Shown piece by piece: positions 36,179 through 44,896 of a DNA stretch of 64,000 nucleotides. The notes under the pieces are model-generated. The model did not search any database, had not been told where the DNA came from, and was given only the letters and a program-made list of their open reading frames with translations. The translations under genes were made by a program, and so were the position numbers. Origin of the DNA: Echinicola shivajiensis (GTDB lineage: Bacteria > Bacteroidota > Bacteroidia > Cytophagales > Cyclobacteriaceae); assembly GCF_018642165.1 (NCBI RefSeq), contig NZ_JAHHZM010000008.1, positions 186,001 through 250,000 of the forward strand. Reading direction: 5' to 3'. Positions within the stretch are counted from its first letter, which is position 1. Each line of letters opens with the position of its first letter.

Positions 36179-38095
36179 ATGTTAATAGAACCAGGGAAAC
36201 TTCTTGCCCAAATCAACTCCCCAGATGAATTGAAAAAATTCAGCAGGGATCAACTCGTACAAATTTGCGAGGAGTTGCGTCAATACATTATTGACTCTGT
36301 GTCCGTTTATGGCGGTCATTTTGGCGCCAGTCTCGGCGTGGTGGAGCTAACCGTTGCCTTACATTATGTATTGAACACCCCTTCTGACCAATTAGTTTGG
36401 GACGTGGGCCATCAGGCTTATGGACACAAAATCCTTACAGGAAGAAGGGATAAATTCCATACCAATAGGTTATACAAGGGAATCTCAGGATTTCCAAAAA
36501 GAAAAGAAAGTGAGTACGACAGTTTCGGCGTTGGCCACTCTAGCACCTCCATTTCAGCTGCCTTGGGAATGGCCATGGCCTCCAAGTATAAAGGAGATGA
36601 CTTAAAACAGCATGTAGCGGTAATAGGTGATGGATCTATGACTGGGGGAATGGCCTTTGAAGCAATGAACCATGCTGGAATCTCAGACACCAATATGATC
36701 ATTATTCTTAATGACAATTGTATGTCTATAGATCCCAATGTCGGTGCTCTAAGGGATTATCTAACGGATATCACCACATCCCAGACCTATAACAAGTTCA
36801 AGGACGATCTTTGGAGAACCCTCGGAAAGTTCAGCAAATTCGGATCAAGTGCACAAGAAATTATCTCTAAGGTCGAAGGAGCTGTAAAATCAGCATTGCT
36901 TAAGCAAAGCAACCTTTTTGAATCCCTAAACCTGCGCTACTTTGGCCCGGTAGATGGCCATGATGTCAACCATTTGGTGGAAGTACTGAATGATCTTAAA
37001 AGAATACCTGGTCCAAAAATCCTTCATTGCCTGACCGTAAAAGGTAAAGGCTATGATCTAGCAGAAAAAGACCAAACCAAATGGCATGCTCCAGGGAAAT
37101 TTGATAAAATTACCGGTGAGATTTCTAAAAAAATACACGATACGCCACAGCCTCCCAAATACCAAGATGTCTTTGGGCATACTTTGGTAGAATTGGCTGA
37201 ACAAGATGAAAAAATCATGGGTATCACTCCTGCCATGCCTTCAGGCTCTTCCATGAATATCATGATGAAGGCTATGCCTGACAGGGCTTTTGATGTGGGG
37301 ATTGCCGAACAACATGCTGTGACTTTCTCAGCAGGTTTGGCTACTCAGGGGCTGAAACCATTCTGTAATATTTACAGCACATTCATGCAACGTGCCTATG
37401 ACCAGGTCGTTCATGATGTTTGCCTGCAGAATCTTCCAGTGGTTTTCTGTTTGGACAGAGCTGGATTTGCAGGTGCAGATGGACCTACCCACCATGGTGC
37501 TTATGATTTGGCTTATTTCCGTTGTATTCCAAATTTGGTTATCAGTGCTCCTATGAACGAGGAAGAGCTAAGAAACATGATGTTCTCAGCTTCCAAATAT
37601 GAAGGTCCTTATTCCATTAGATATCCTCGAGGAGAAGGAGTGATGCCTGATTGGAGAAAACCAATGAGAGAAATCCCAACCGGTCAAGGACGAATCATCA
37701 GAGAAGGTGAAGACATTGCTATTTTGACCTTGGGACATATTGGAAATTACGCCATAGAGGCCTGTGAAAAGCTTGAAAAAGATGGCCTAAACCCTGCCCA
37801 CTATGATATGCGTTTTGTAAAACCATTGGATGAATCATTGCTTCATGAAGTATTTGGCAAATTCAATAAGGTAATCACTGTTGAAGATGGTTGTCTAATG
37901 GGTGGATTTGGCAGTGCTGTACTAGAGTGGATGATGGACCATAATTATCAGGCCCAGGTAAAAAGACTGGGAATTCCCGATGAAGTAATCGAACATGGCA
38001 CACAGATGGAATTGCACAAAGAATGTGGTTTTGATCCTGACGGAATCGCGCAAGCAGTAAAAAAGTTAGCTGATCCCATATCAGTGGAAAAATAA
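36179..38095 (+). CDS. dxs: 1-deoxy-D-xylulose-5-phosphate synthase
   Basis: The 638-residue enzyme condenses pyruvate and glyceraldehyde 3-phosphate to start the MEP isoprenoid pathway. Seen: YGGHFGASLGVVELTVALHY and DVGHQAYGHKILTGRRD (read in parts), the thiamine diphosphate motif GDGSMTGGMAFEAMNHAG, and the transketolase-like middle with MPDRAFDVGIAEQHAVTF. It needs thiamine diphosphate, supplied in part by the riboswitch-controlled receptor at 39-42 kb. It has a strong terminator downstream. The 5' spacer has only weak promoter matches. Confidence 0.98.
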   Translation: MLIEPGKLLAQINSPDELKKFSRDQLVQICEELRQYIIDSVSVYGGHFGASLGVVELTVALHYVLNTPSDQLVWDVGHQAYGHKILTGRRDKFHTNRLYKGISGFPKRKESEYDSFGVGHSSTSISAALGMAMASKYKGDDLKQHVAVIGDGSMTGGMAFEAMNHAGISDTNMIIILNDNCMSIDPNVGALRDYLTDITTSQTYNKFKDDLWRTLGKFSKFGSSAQEIISKVEGAVKSALLKQSNLFESLNLRYFGPVDGHDVNHLVEVLNDLKRIPGPKILHCLTVKGKGYDLAEKDQTKWHAPGKFDKITGEISKKIHDTPQPPKYQDVFGHTLVELAEQDEKIMGITPAMPSGSSMNIMMKAMPDRAFDVGIAEQHAVTFSAGLATQGLKPFCNIYSTFMQRAYDQVVHDVCLQNLPVVFCLDRAGFAGADGPTHHGAYDLAYFRCIPNLVISAPMNEEELRNMMFSASKYEGPYSIRYPRGEGVMPDWRKPMREIPTGQGRIIREGEDIAILTLGHIGNYAIEACEKLEKDGLNPAHYDMRFVKPLDESLLHEVFGKFNKVITVEDGCLMGGFGSAVLEWMMDHNYQAQVKRLGIPDEVIEHGTQMELHKECGFDPDGIAQAVKKLADPISVEK

Positions 38096-38103
38096 AATAT
38101 CTT

Positions 38104-38130
38104 AGAGCCCACACAAGGGCTCTTTTTTTT
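38104..38130 (+). terminator. Intrinsic terminator after dxs
   Basis: AGAGCCC (38104-38110) pairs with GGGCTCT (38117-38123), followed by seven or more T. It lies between dxs and the hydrolase. Confidence 0.85.
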
Positions 38131-38157
38131 ACCCCATTCATTAATTAATTTTCTCCT

Positions 38158-38922
38158 ATGACCAGTCATATAGAATATACCGATCAAGGAAACGGCAATC
38201 CTGTAATATTGATACACGGTTTTTGTGAAGCCAAAGAAATGTGGAAAAAATTTGGGGAGGAATTATCTTCCCATTATAGGATTCTTTGTCCGGATTTGCC
38301 TGGCTTTGGAGAGACCCGATGGTATGAAGAAACCATCAGCTTGGAGAGGGCAGCTGAAATGCTCAAGGAATGGATAGAAGAATTGGGACTGGAAAAACCT
38401 GTTGTAATTGGCCATTCTTTGGGAGGATATGTAGTCTTGGCCTTGGCCGAGCTGATGGGGAATAAACTGGGTGGAATTGGGCTTTTTCATTCTACAGCAT
38501 TTGCCGACGATGAGGAAAAAATCGGAGTAAGAAATAGGACCATCACTTTTGTGAAAAAACATGGTGTCAGGAAATTTGTAGACTCCTTTGTACCCCCATT
38601 ATTTACCGAAGAGCATAGGGAAACAATGCAAGAAAGCATACAAGAAGTGGTGAAAATTGCCAGAACAACCACTTTTGAAGGCCTGATTTCCTTTACCATA
38701 GCTATGAGAGACCGCAAAGACCGAATGGATATCCTTCGAGATTTTAAAGGAAAAAAACTGATGATCGCGGGGGTATTAGATGGAGCGGTAAAGATCAATG
38801 CCAGCCGAAAACATCAAGGATATGTGGATTTCTACCACGAACTTCCTGAAGCAGGACATATGGGAATGTTTGAAGCCGAAAATGAAACCCTTCAAATAAT
38901 AAGGGATTTTTTGGAGGCTTGA
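38158..38922 (+). CDS. Alpha/beta-fold hydrolase
   Basis: The 254-residue protein has the alpha/beta hydrolase opening VILIHGFCEAKEMW with the oxyanion His-Gly, then LCPDLPGFGET, the nucleophile elbow GHSLGGYV (Ser about 88), and HMGMFE near the end supplying the catalytic His. The substrate cannot be told; esterase or ring-cleavage hydrolase activity are both possible. It follows the dxs terminator by 28 bases and may depend on readthrough or an unseen promoter. Confidence 0.9.
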   Translation: MTSHIEYTDQGNGNPVILIHGFCEAKEMWKKFGEELSSHYRILCPDLPGFGETRWYEETISLERAAEMLKEWIEELGLEKPVVIGHSLGGYVVLALAELMGNKLGGIGLFHSTAFADDEEKIGVRNRTITFVKKHGVRKFVDSFVPPLFTEEHRETMQESIQEVVKIARTTTFEGLISFTIAMRDRKDRMDILRDFKGKKLMIAGVLDGAVKINASRKHQGYVDFYHELPEAGHMGMFEAENETLQIIRDFLEA

Positions 38923-39234
38923 TTTGAATCAAGTTGAAAAAATTGGGGAAGGAAAAATAGTATCTGGTATTTGGTATCAAGTAGCTAGCCTTCAGATTAG
39001 ATAAAAGAGCAAAGAATCAACAAAACGCACAAAATAGGTCTATGTGAAGCGGGATATTTAGTATTGATTCCAAGTAAAATGTAGAGCCTAAGGTTTAATT
39101 CTAATCGTACCGGAACAAAGCACTAGGCACGGCCATAACCCTCCCATACGGGTAATCTAAATTAACAGAATAAATCAATAAGCCCTTGGAACGGGAATTT
39201 CCAAGGGCTTATTTTTGACCTAAGTCCTATTATA
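38923..39234. other. 312-bp convergent spacer
   Basis: No gene is seen. It ends with the hairpin at 39180-39217; the rest has no repeat or motif I can support. Confidence 0.6.
39180..39217. terminator. Likely bidirectional terminator
   Basis: AAGCCCTTGGA (39180-39190) and TCCAAGGGCTT (39200-39210) form an 11-bp perfect stem. ATTTTTG follows on the plus strand; an AT-rich tract follows on the minus strand, 18 bases after the TonB receptor stop. Confidence 0.7.
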
Positions 39235-41622
39235 TCAGAACTTCACATTTACACCTAGCATAAAGTTAGTTCCGGCCATTGGGTAATAATAATTTTCTGT
39301 TATCAATTCCCGGTTTGTCTCCCCTGGAACGAAATAGCTGAAAGTATACCCATTTGGCTCATACATTTCATTGAAAATATTATTCACCTTCACATTAAAT
39401 TCCAATGCTTTCACAAACCTTGGACGCACGGAATAGATCAAGCGAAGGTCATTGGTAAAGTAAGCATCCAACTTGCGGACTCCATTTTGGGTATTATCCA
39501 AATATTGATCATCCACATACTTGGCCATCCAGCTGATCTCCATATTCTTCACCGGTCTGAAATCGATAATGGCAGAACCTACAATATTGGGGGAAAAAGC
39601 AATATCAGTATCCGTATAGGTAAAGTCTATCTGCTGAAACTGCTCTGAGGCATAATCATCAACATACTCTGTAAACTCATCTATCTTGTTTCGGCTAAAA
39701 GCAATATTACCCCCAAGCGTCCACATTGGCGAAAGCCTTACAGCACCATCCAATTCAATCCCTGCCCTGTATGACTTATCCACATTTTCACGAATATAAG
39801 CCCCTACATCATTGATTTGTCCAGTTAAGATCAACTGATCTTTATAGCCCATATAATAGAAATTGGCATTATAGCTGAAACTCCCTCTTTGTGCCCTTAC
39901 ACCTGCCTCCACATTATTCAGCCTTTCTGGCTTTGGTACTTCAGTAATAGGGTTATCAATAAAATCACTTCTTACAGGCTCTCTGTTGGCCACGGCATAA
40001 GAAGCATACCAAGTCTCTCCACTCCCTGTTTCATAGCTGATTCCCACTTTTGGATTGAAGAAATCATAATGCTGGCTTCCATCTACCACCCTTTGATCAT
40101 CGTTGACGCCTTGGAATTGATAATCTATTTGTCTGAATTGCAAATCACCAAACAAATACAGCCTATCAGCCACTTCATAGGTAGCTTTAGCATAAATATT
40201 TCTATCATCCTTTACCGCATTATTATCATAGTAGCGGTCCCGAATTTCAGTATCTCCAGCTATCCTTGCCCAGATAATTTCACCAAAGTGATCTCCATCA
40301 TAGCGATTGGCTCCACCACCGAATAAAAAGTCCAAGTGGCCATTATCCGAAACATAGTTTAAGGAGAATACGCCCCCATAGAAGTCATTGTCCAACCATC
40401 TTCTTCTAATAATATCCGTGCTCTCGATTATCTCGCCCCCTATTACCAAAGGATCTAAACCATAACTGGCGAAATCATCATCCTCCCGATATTGCTCATA
40501 ATATCCTCGGCCATACGTATAGTGGAGGGCACCATTGGCTTTCCAGTTCTGGCCAAACTTTCCAGTATAAATAAATTGATAATGATCTTGTTGATAATTA
40601 TCGGTTTCATTATCATAGGTATAATAATTAAAGGTCCTGTCATCCTCCAATTTGGACTCAGGCAGGCCATACCAAGATTGATAAGTCTGTTCTTTTCCTG
40701 AGAATATGTTCACTTTAAAAACATGATCATCCCCATAGTATCCTCCAGAGACAAAATAAGATTTCAAATCAGAAAAAGCCCTGTCCACATATCCATCAGA
40801 GCTAATTTTTGAAAGCCTGGCATCTACTGCCCACCGATCATTCAACAAGCCTGTCCCTGCCTTAACAGTGTGTTTCCATGAATTAAAAGACCCAAAGGAA
40901 TTCCCCACTTCTGCATAGGCTTCTTCTTTTTTTGTATCCGTTTGAATATTCATACTTGCACCAAAGGTGGCCGCTCCATTTGTAGAGGTACCCACCCCAC
41001 GTTGAATCTGAATATTATCTACTGAGCTCGCAAAATCAGGCATGTTCACCCAAAAAACCCCGTGTGACTCGGCATCATTCATAGGGATTCCATTCACGGT
41101 TACATTTATCCTGCTCTGATCGGATCCACGAATCCTCAGCCCTGTATAGCCAATCCCGGCTCCCGCATCGGAATGCGTAACTACTGAAGGAGTATAATTA
41201 AGCATAATTGGGATATCCTGTCCCAAATTATTCTTTGCCAATTCTTCCTTATCAATAGTTTGGAATGTCGTAGGAGTAGTTGCTGAAGCACGCGTGGCAG
41301 AAACGATAAACTCCTCTGTCAGGAGGGAATTTCTTTCAAGCTGAATTTTCAACCCATTCACTGGTGCTTGGATATCTTGAACAAAGGTCTCATAACCCAC
41401 AAAGGAAACCCTTAACTTATAGTTTCCAGCAGGTACATTTGCGATGGAAAAATTTCCCTCCAAATCGGAAGTACTTCCTCGGCCTGTTTCCTCCAAAACC
41501 ACATTGGCTCCAATAAGCTCTTCACCGGTTTCTACATCCGCAACATGACCAGCCACTCGATTTTGTGCCATAGCACAAAGTCCGACCAACATACATAATG
41601 TGGTCAAAAAGACACGTCTCAT
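39235..41622 (-). CDS. TonB-dependent receptor under TPP riboswitch (thiamine uptake, OMPthi-type)
   Basis: The 795-residue protein has a signal peptide (residues 1-19), a carboxypeptidase-regulatory-like domain (VAGHVADVETGEELIGANVV, in parts; about 22-105), a TonB plug (about 110-230, with GIGYTGLRIRGSDQSRINVTVNGIP in two blocks) and a barrel ending in NVKF. The TPP riboswitch 95 bases upstream implies that its ligand is thiamine or a derivative. Similar riboswitch-controlled receptors in Bacteroidota are known as OMPthi. No inner-membrane thiamine transporter is adjacent. It is monocistronic. Confidence 0.92.
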   Translation of the reverse strand: MRRVFLTTLCMLVGLCAMAQNRVAGHVADVETGEELIGANVVLEETGRGSTSDLEGNFSIANVPAGNYKLRVSFVGYETFVQDIQAPVNGLKIQLERNSLLTEEFIVSATRASATTPTTFQTIDKEELAKNNLGQDIPIMLNYTPSVVTHSDAGAGIGYTGLRIRGSDQSRINVTVNGIPMNDAESHGVFWVNMPDFASSVDNIQIQRGVGTSTNGAATFGASMNIQTDTKKEEAYAEVGNSFGSFNSWKHTVKAGTGLLNDRWAVDARLSKISSDGYVDRAFSDLKSYFVSGGYYGDDHVFKVNIFSGKEQTYQSWYGLPESKLEDDRTFNYYTYDNETDNYQQDHYQFIYTGKFGQNWKANGALHYTYGRGYYEQYREDDDFASYGLDPLVIGGEIIESTDIIRRRWLDNDFYGGVFSLNYVSDNGHLDFLFGGGANRYDGDHFGEIIWARIAGDTEIRDRYYDNNAVKDDRNIYAKATYEVADRLYLFGDLQFRQIDYQFQGVNDDQRVVDGSQHYDFFNPKVGISYETGSGETWYASYAVANREPVRSDFIDNPITEVPKPERLNNVEAGVRAQRGSFSYNANFYYMGYKDQLILTGQINDVGAYIRENVDKSYRAGIELDGAVRLSPMWTLGGNIAFSRNKIDEFTEYVDDYASEQFQQIDFTYTDTDIAFSPNIVGSAIIDFRPVKNMEISWMAKYVDDQYLDNTQNGVRKLDAYFTNDLRLIYSVRPRFVKALEFNVKVNNIFNEMYEPNGYTFSYFVPGETNRELITENYYYPMAGTNFMLGVNVKF

Positions 41623-41716
41623 AATAATCTTAGTATTAAAATTGGTTAAACTTCAGAACAGTCCAGGGGAGACTGCTACAATATATGTTCACCATAATAT
41701 CCACCCAGAGTGGAAT

Positions 41717-41800
41717 TCTCATTTCCCTTCGTCGGCATTACCCGAATCAGGTATTATGGGTATGATCTCAGCCCGATAATTTAGGGCACCCCTTATTAGA
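41717..41800 (-). promoter_or_regulatory. TPP (thiamine pyrophosphate) riboswitch
   Basis: Read on the minus strand the element has all the thi-box blocks in order: GGGGTGCCC, GGCTGAGA, ATACCC, ACCTGA, GGGTAATGCC and GAAGGGAA. P1 can form between 41795-41800 and 41717-41722. It sits in the leader of the TonB receptor. Downstream leader hairpins (41700-41714 and 41659-41675) may form the expression platform. Binding of TPP should lower expression of the receptor. Confidence 0.95.
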
Positions 41801-41814
41801 TCTATTTGCAAGGG

Positions 41815-41822
41815 CAAAGTTA
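41815..41822 (-). promoter_or_regulatory. Putative -7 box of the riboswitch transcript
   Basis: Minus-strand TAACTTTG matches TAnnTTTG and lies about 15 bases before the riboswitch, so the transcript would begin just ahead of P1. The -33 element is weak. Confidence 0.55.
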
Positions 41823-42177
41823 GAAGGTTTATTTCAGAAAGAAAAACATAATGCCATTAGCACCATGAAACCTGGACTTTTCAAGCAGTCAGGTCCAACA
41901 ATGACTTATTTATTAAATTATCTTCCTAGTATCAATGCATAGACAAACTGCACAAGCGATATGGCCCACCTACAAACATGTAGACGAGCAGACGTTCTTA
42001 TAAAACAAACACGGCTTTACTTGGGGTTAAACCTGGGTAATTAATTATCAAAGAAAATGAAAAACCATCTGGCATTTTGAATTGGGCAGGAACTTTATGA
42101 CAACTCCCTAAGGCGATTTTTTCTCTCTATAAATAAGCATAGCCCTTCAACAACAGAACGAACTAAAACTATTCAAT

Positions 42178-42210
42178 AAAAAAGCCACAAGATTTAATCA
42201 TCTTGCGGCT
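42178..42210 (-). terminator. Intrinsic terminator after the desaturase
   Basis: On the minus strand AGCCGCAAGA pairs with TCTTGTGGCT (10 bp with one G-U) and TTTTTT follows. It lies 22 bases after the desaturase stop. Plus-strand arms are 42183-42192 and 42201-42210. Confidence 0.8.
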
Positions 42211-42232
42211 CCTTCTGTTTAATAATTGTTTA

Positions 42233-43300
42233 TCAGACTCTTCCCAAAACCCTTAGGTGTTTAACATGGGAAACAAAGGCCAATCTCATTTTGGGATGCT
42301 CCAGATAAGGAATATTATATTCCAAACAAGCTTGCTTGATAATCTTACTGATGGCGGGATAATGTATATGGGAAATTTTTGGGAACAGATGATGCTCAAC
42401 TTGAAAATTCAAGCCTCCCAAAACCCAAGAAATCACCTTATTGTTGGTAGCAAAGTTGGCGGTAGTTTTCAACTGATGAATTGCCCATTCATCTTCCATT
42501 TTATTAGTCTGAACATCCGGTATTGGAAAGGATGTTTCCTCTAAGCTGTGTGCCAACTGAAAAACTACCGTCAACATTAAACCTGCAAATAAACCATATA
42601 CCGTAAATCCAATCACCCAAGGCAAAAATCCAAGCAAGTAAATAGGCAGGGCAATAAACAAAGCGGCATGAATCAATTTAAAGCCCCAGAAAGAAACATG
42701 ATCCATGGTTTTCATTTTCTGAATAGGCACAGGTCCTACTTTTTTGGTTACATATTTTTTGTAATCCGTGAAAAACACCCAATACAGATACAAAAGTGAG
42801 TAAGTTAAAATAAAGTAATAATGCTGAAAACGGTGGATTTTATACCTTTTCTGTGCCGGACAAAGTCGCAAAAACGGCCTTGCGTTCATATCATCATCTA
42901 CTCCCTCTACATTGGTATAAGAGTGGTGCACCACATTGTGCTTGGTCTTCCACATGAAAACATTGGCCCCGAGGAAATTGATAGACATTCCTGCTGCCTT
43001 ATTAAGCCAATGGTATTTGCTAAAACTTCCATGAGCACCATCATGCATGACATTAAAGCCAATGGAAGCTGTAAGCGCTCCTAGAATCACACACTCGAAT
43101 ATGGCAATGGCCCAGTGCGGAGTAAAAAAGAGTAAGTGCACATATAATAAAATAAAGGCGACTACCAGAATCGTTGCTTTAATGAATAATTGGGAATTTC
43201 CTGTTTGAGAACAGCCTATTTCTTTGAAGTATGAACCTATTCTTTTTTTCAATTCAAGATGAAAAGAAATATCAGGTCTTGAGAATTTTGGCGTAGCCAT
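42233..43300 (-). CDS. Membrane fatty acid desaturase
   Basis: The 355-residue protein has the three histidine boxes of membrane di-iron desaturases: HDGAHGS (about residues 90-96), HNVVHHSYTN (about 127-136) and QVEHHLFP (about 300-307). The QxxHH third box marks front-end or linoleoyl-CoA-type desaturases, but no N-terminal cytochrome b5 domain is fused. Four to five membrane segments are visible. It would introduce double bases of unsaturation into acyl chains, adjusting membrane fluidity. It is monocistronic with its own terminator. Confidence 0.92.
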   Translation of the reverse strand: MATPKFSRPDISFHLELKKRIGSYFKEIGCSQTGNSQLFIKATILVVAFILLYVHLLFFTPHWAIAIFECVILGALTASIGFNVMHDGAHGSFSKYHWLNKAAGMSINFLGANVFMWKTKHNVVHHSYTNVEGVDDDMNARPFLRLCPAQKRYKIHRFQHYYFILTYSLLYLYWVFFTDYKKYVTKKVGPVPIQKMKTMDHVSFWGFKLIHAALFIALPIYLLGFLPWVIGFTVYGLFAGLMLTVVFQLAHSLEETSFPIPDVQTNKMEDEWAIHQLKTTANFATNNKVISWVLGGLNFQVEHHLFPKISHIHYPAISKIIKQACLEYNIPYLEHPKMRLAFVSHVKHLRVLGRV

Positions 43301-43529
43301 AAATTGATATTTGTTGATAATAAATGAGGAGAAATTGAGCGGAACCTCAGGAGGGACAAGTCAAGATACCTTTTGTCAAAGATACACTAATAAAAACGGA
43401 ATATAACTTCTCTTATTGTCCGCCCTCCCTTCAATCTTGGCAACTAAGAATTTGTCTAAGTGTAAAACCTGTTCATTTGACCTATTTCCATTCTTTTAAA
43501 AAAAATGTCTCAATAAATTATAAAAAAAT

Positions 43530-44069
43530 TTAACGAATTTTAAGGTAATCACCCTCTATTGCATCTATAGATTTAGCCAATCTCTGCTCCAAACTACCAG
43601 AAATCTTTACCACAGGAATCCCAGTCCCCAACAATAAACGCTCATACCAATCATAAAAAAATTGTCTCATATCAGGATCGGGATGTTCACGCTGCGGGTC
43701 TTCTTGCCAAGGAATATCTATGTCCATCAGCAGGTATAAATCGTAATCCCGTCTTTGAATCTCCTCCATAATCCAAGGATCCGTTTGTCTGAATTTATGC
43801 TCACTCCATACCTGAATAACATGCAGATCTGTGTCACAAAAGAGAAGCTTCTTGGCCTCCTGAATTTTGGTGTCTTCTAATTTCATTTGCCCTCGGGCCA
43901 TTTCCAAAAGATCATCATACCTGTATTCACGGTCTAATCTTTCAATATAGCCTCTGGCATATTCCTCCACCCAAGGCTCACCATAATGAGCTGCCAAAGC
44001 CTGTGAAAGGGTACTTTTACCAGTTGATTCCGGCCCGATTATTACGATTTTTTTAAGCTTCCCTTGCAT
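43530..44069 (-). CDS. NadR-type nicotinamide riboside kinase (AAA ATPase)
   Basis: The product (179 residues from the chosen ATG) has the Walker A motif GPESTGKST (about residues 11-19), EEYARGYIE, and a conserved CDTDLHVIQVWSEHKF block, as in the kinase domain of NadR. It lacks the N-terminal nucleotidyltransferase and DNA-binding domains. It should phosphorylate nicotinamide riboside brought in by PnuC, trapping it as NMN for NAD synthesis. Its ATG at 44069 lies 17 bases inside the pnuC gene, showing tight coupling. Confidence 0.9.
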   Translation of the reverse strand: MQGKLKKIVIIGPESTGKSTLSQALAAHYGEPWVEEYARGYIERLDREYRYDDLLEMARGQMKLEDTKIQEAKKLLFCDTDLHVIQVWSEHKFRQTDPWIMEEIQRRDYDLYLLMDIDIPWQEDPQREHPDPDMRQFFYDWYERLLLGTGIPVVKISGSLEQRLAKSIDAIEGDYLKIR

Positions 44070-44673
44070 AGTTTTTCGCAGATTTGATCCAAGCAATTAA
44101 GCCAATAATAGCCAGAACCGTAAAAAATAAAAATTGGAATGAAGTCAAGATCAATCCCTTATAGAAATATAACGGAACTGATACCAGGTCAGTAATTATC
44201 CAAGCAATCCAGTTTTCCACTTTTTTCTTGGCCATCAGATACATCCCTACAAAGGCCGAAGATGTCGTAAAAGAATCCCAGTAGGGCACATCACTATCTG
44301 TAAAATTGGACAGGACATAATATAGCACACCATAAGATGTCAATAATAACAAAACAGAAAACACCCATCCATTCCACTTTAGCCAAGTTACTGGCAGCAC
44401 TTCTTTACCTGCCTTGGGATGAGTCCATACATACCAGCCAAAAATAGACATGGAGAAATAGTAAGCATTGATACCCATATCTGCATAGAGCTTTACTTCA
44501 AGACAAATCCACACATAGATTAAGGTACTGATAATTCCTGTAGGGTAAACCCAGATATTTTCTCGCATGGAAAAAAACACACTGGCGACACCAAAAATCA
44601 CCGCAATACCCTCTAACCAAGTCATTTGTTGAAATCCTGCCACAAAACCATCTATGATCCATTGCAAATCCAT
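44053..44673 (-). CDS. pnuC: PnuC-family nicotinamide riboside transporter
   Basis: The product (206 residues from the chosen ATG) has seven hydrophobic segments and PnuC motifs: MTWLEGIAVIFGVASVFFS, WVYPTGIISTLIYVW and GWYVW. It facilitates diffusion of nicotinamide riboside, driven by the coupled kinase downstream; a thiamine-carrying PnuT paralog is the alternative. The frame is open to 44805, but the added 44 residues are read from the 140-nt repeat (44722-44861) and from the leader, and do not look family-like, so I prefer the ATG at 44673. Confidence 0.88.
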   Translation of the reverse strand: MDLQWIIDGFVAGFQQMTWLEGIAVIFGVASVFFSMRENIWVYPTGIISTLIYVWICLEVKLYADMGINAYYFSMSIFGWYVWTHPKAGKEVLPVTWLKWNGWVFSVLLLLTSYGVLYYVLSNFTDSDVPYWDSFTTSSAFVGMYLMAKKKVENWIAWIITDLVSVPLYFYKGLILTSFQFLFFTVLAIIGLIAWIKSAKNYAREA

Positions 44674-44721
44674 GCCCGAAATAAGGAAAAAAATAAATAA
44701 AAGGAATGTGATTATTAATTT

Positions 44722-44861
44722 ATCTGATAATCCGCTATGATGCCAGTAACCATAAATACTTTGCTCAAGTGGTCTGAAGACCGAAGTAATTGATACTTTC
44801 ATCAAAGGGATCGTTTCGATTCCCTTTTAACATTTACTGGTGCAATTGCGGATATACATAT
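44722..44861 (-). repeat. 140-nt structured repeat, copy 2 (leader of pnuC)
   Basis: It matches 14374-14513 at 132/140 positions, gap-free. On the minus strand: P1 44848-44853 with 44730-44735 (6 bp), symmetric 7/7-base internal loop, P2 44834-44840 with 44743-44749 (7 bp), then hairpins at 44804-44827 (7 bp plus a 3-bp tip) and 44771-44782 (4 bp). It ends 49 bases before the preferred pnuC ATG, the place expected for a leader RNA. It resembles no riboswitch class that I can name. Confidence 0.8.
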
Positions 44862-44896
44862 AAATTTTTGCCTTGATTACTTAATAACTATACATA

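Larger units (their letters stand above)
41801..42232. other. Spacer between riboswitch and desaturase gene
   Basis: Beyond the -7 box (41815-41822) and the desaturase terminator (42178-42210) I see no gene or repeat in this AT-rich stretch of about 430 bases. Confidence 0.6.

Noticed and set aside
44674-44805. 44-residue N-terminal extension of PnuC
   Set aside because: It is encoded by the structured repeat and leader and does not resemble PnuC proteins.
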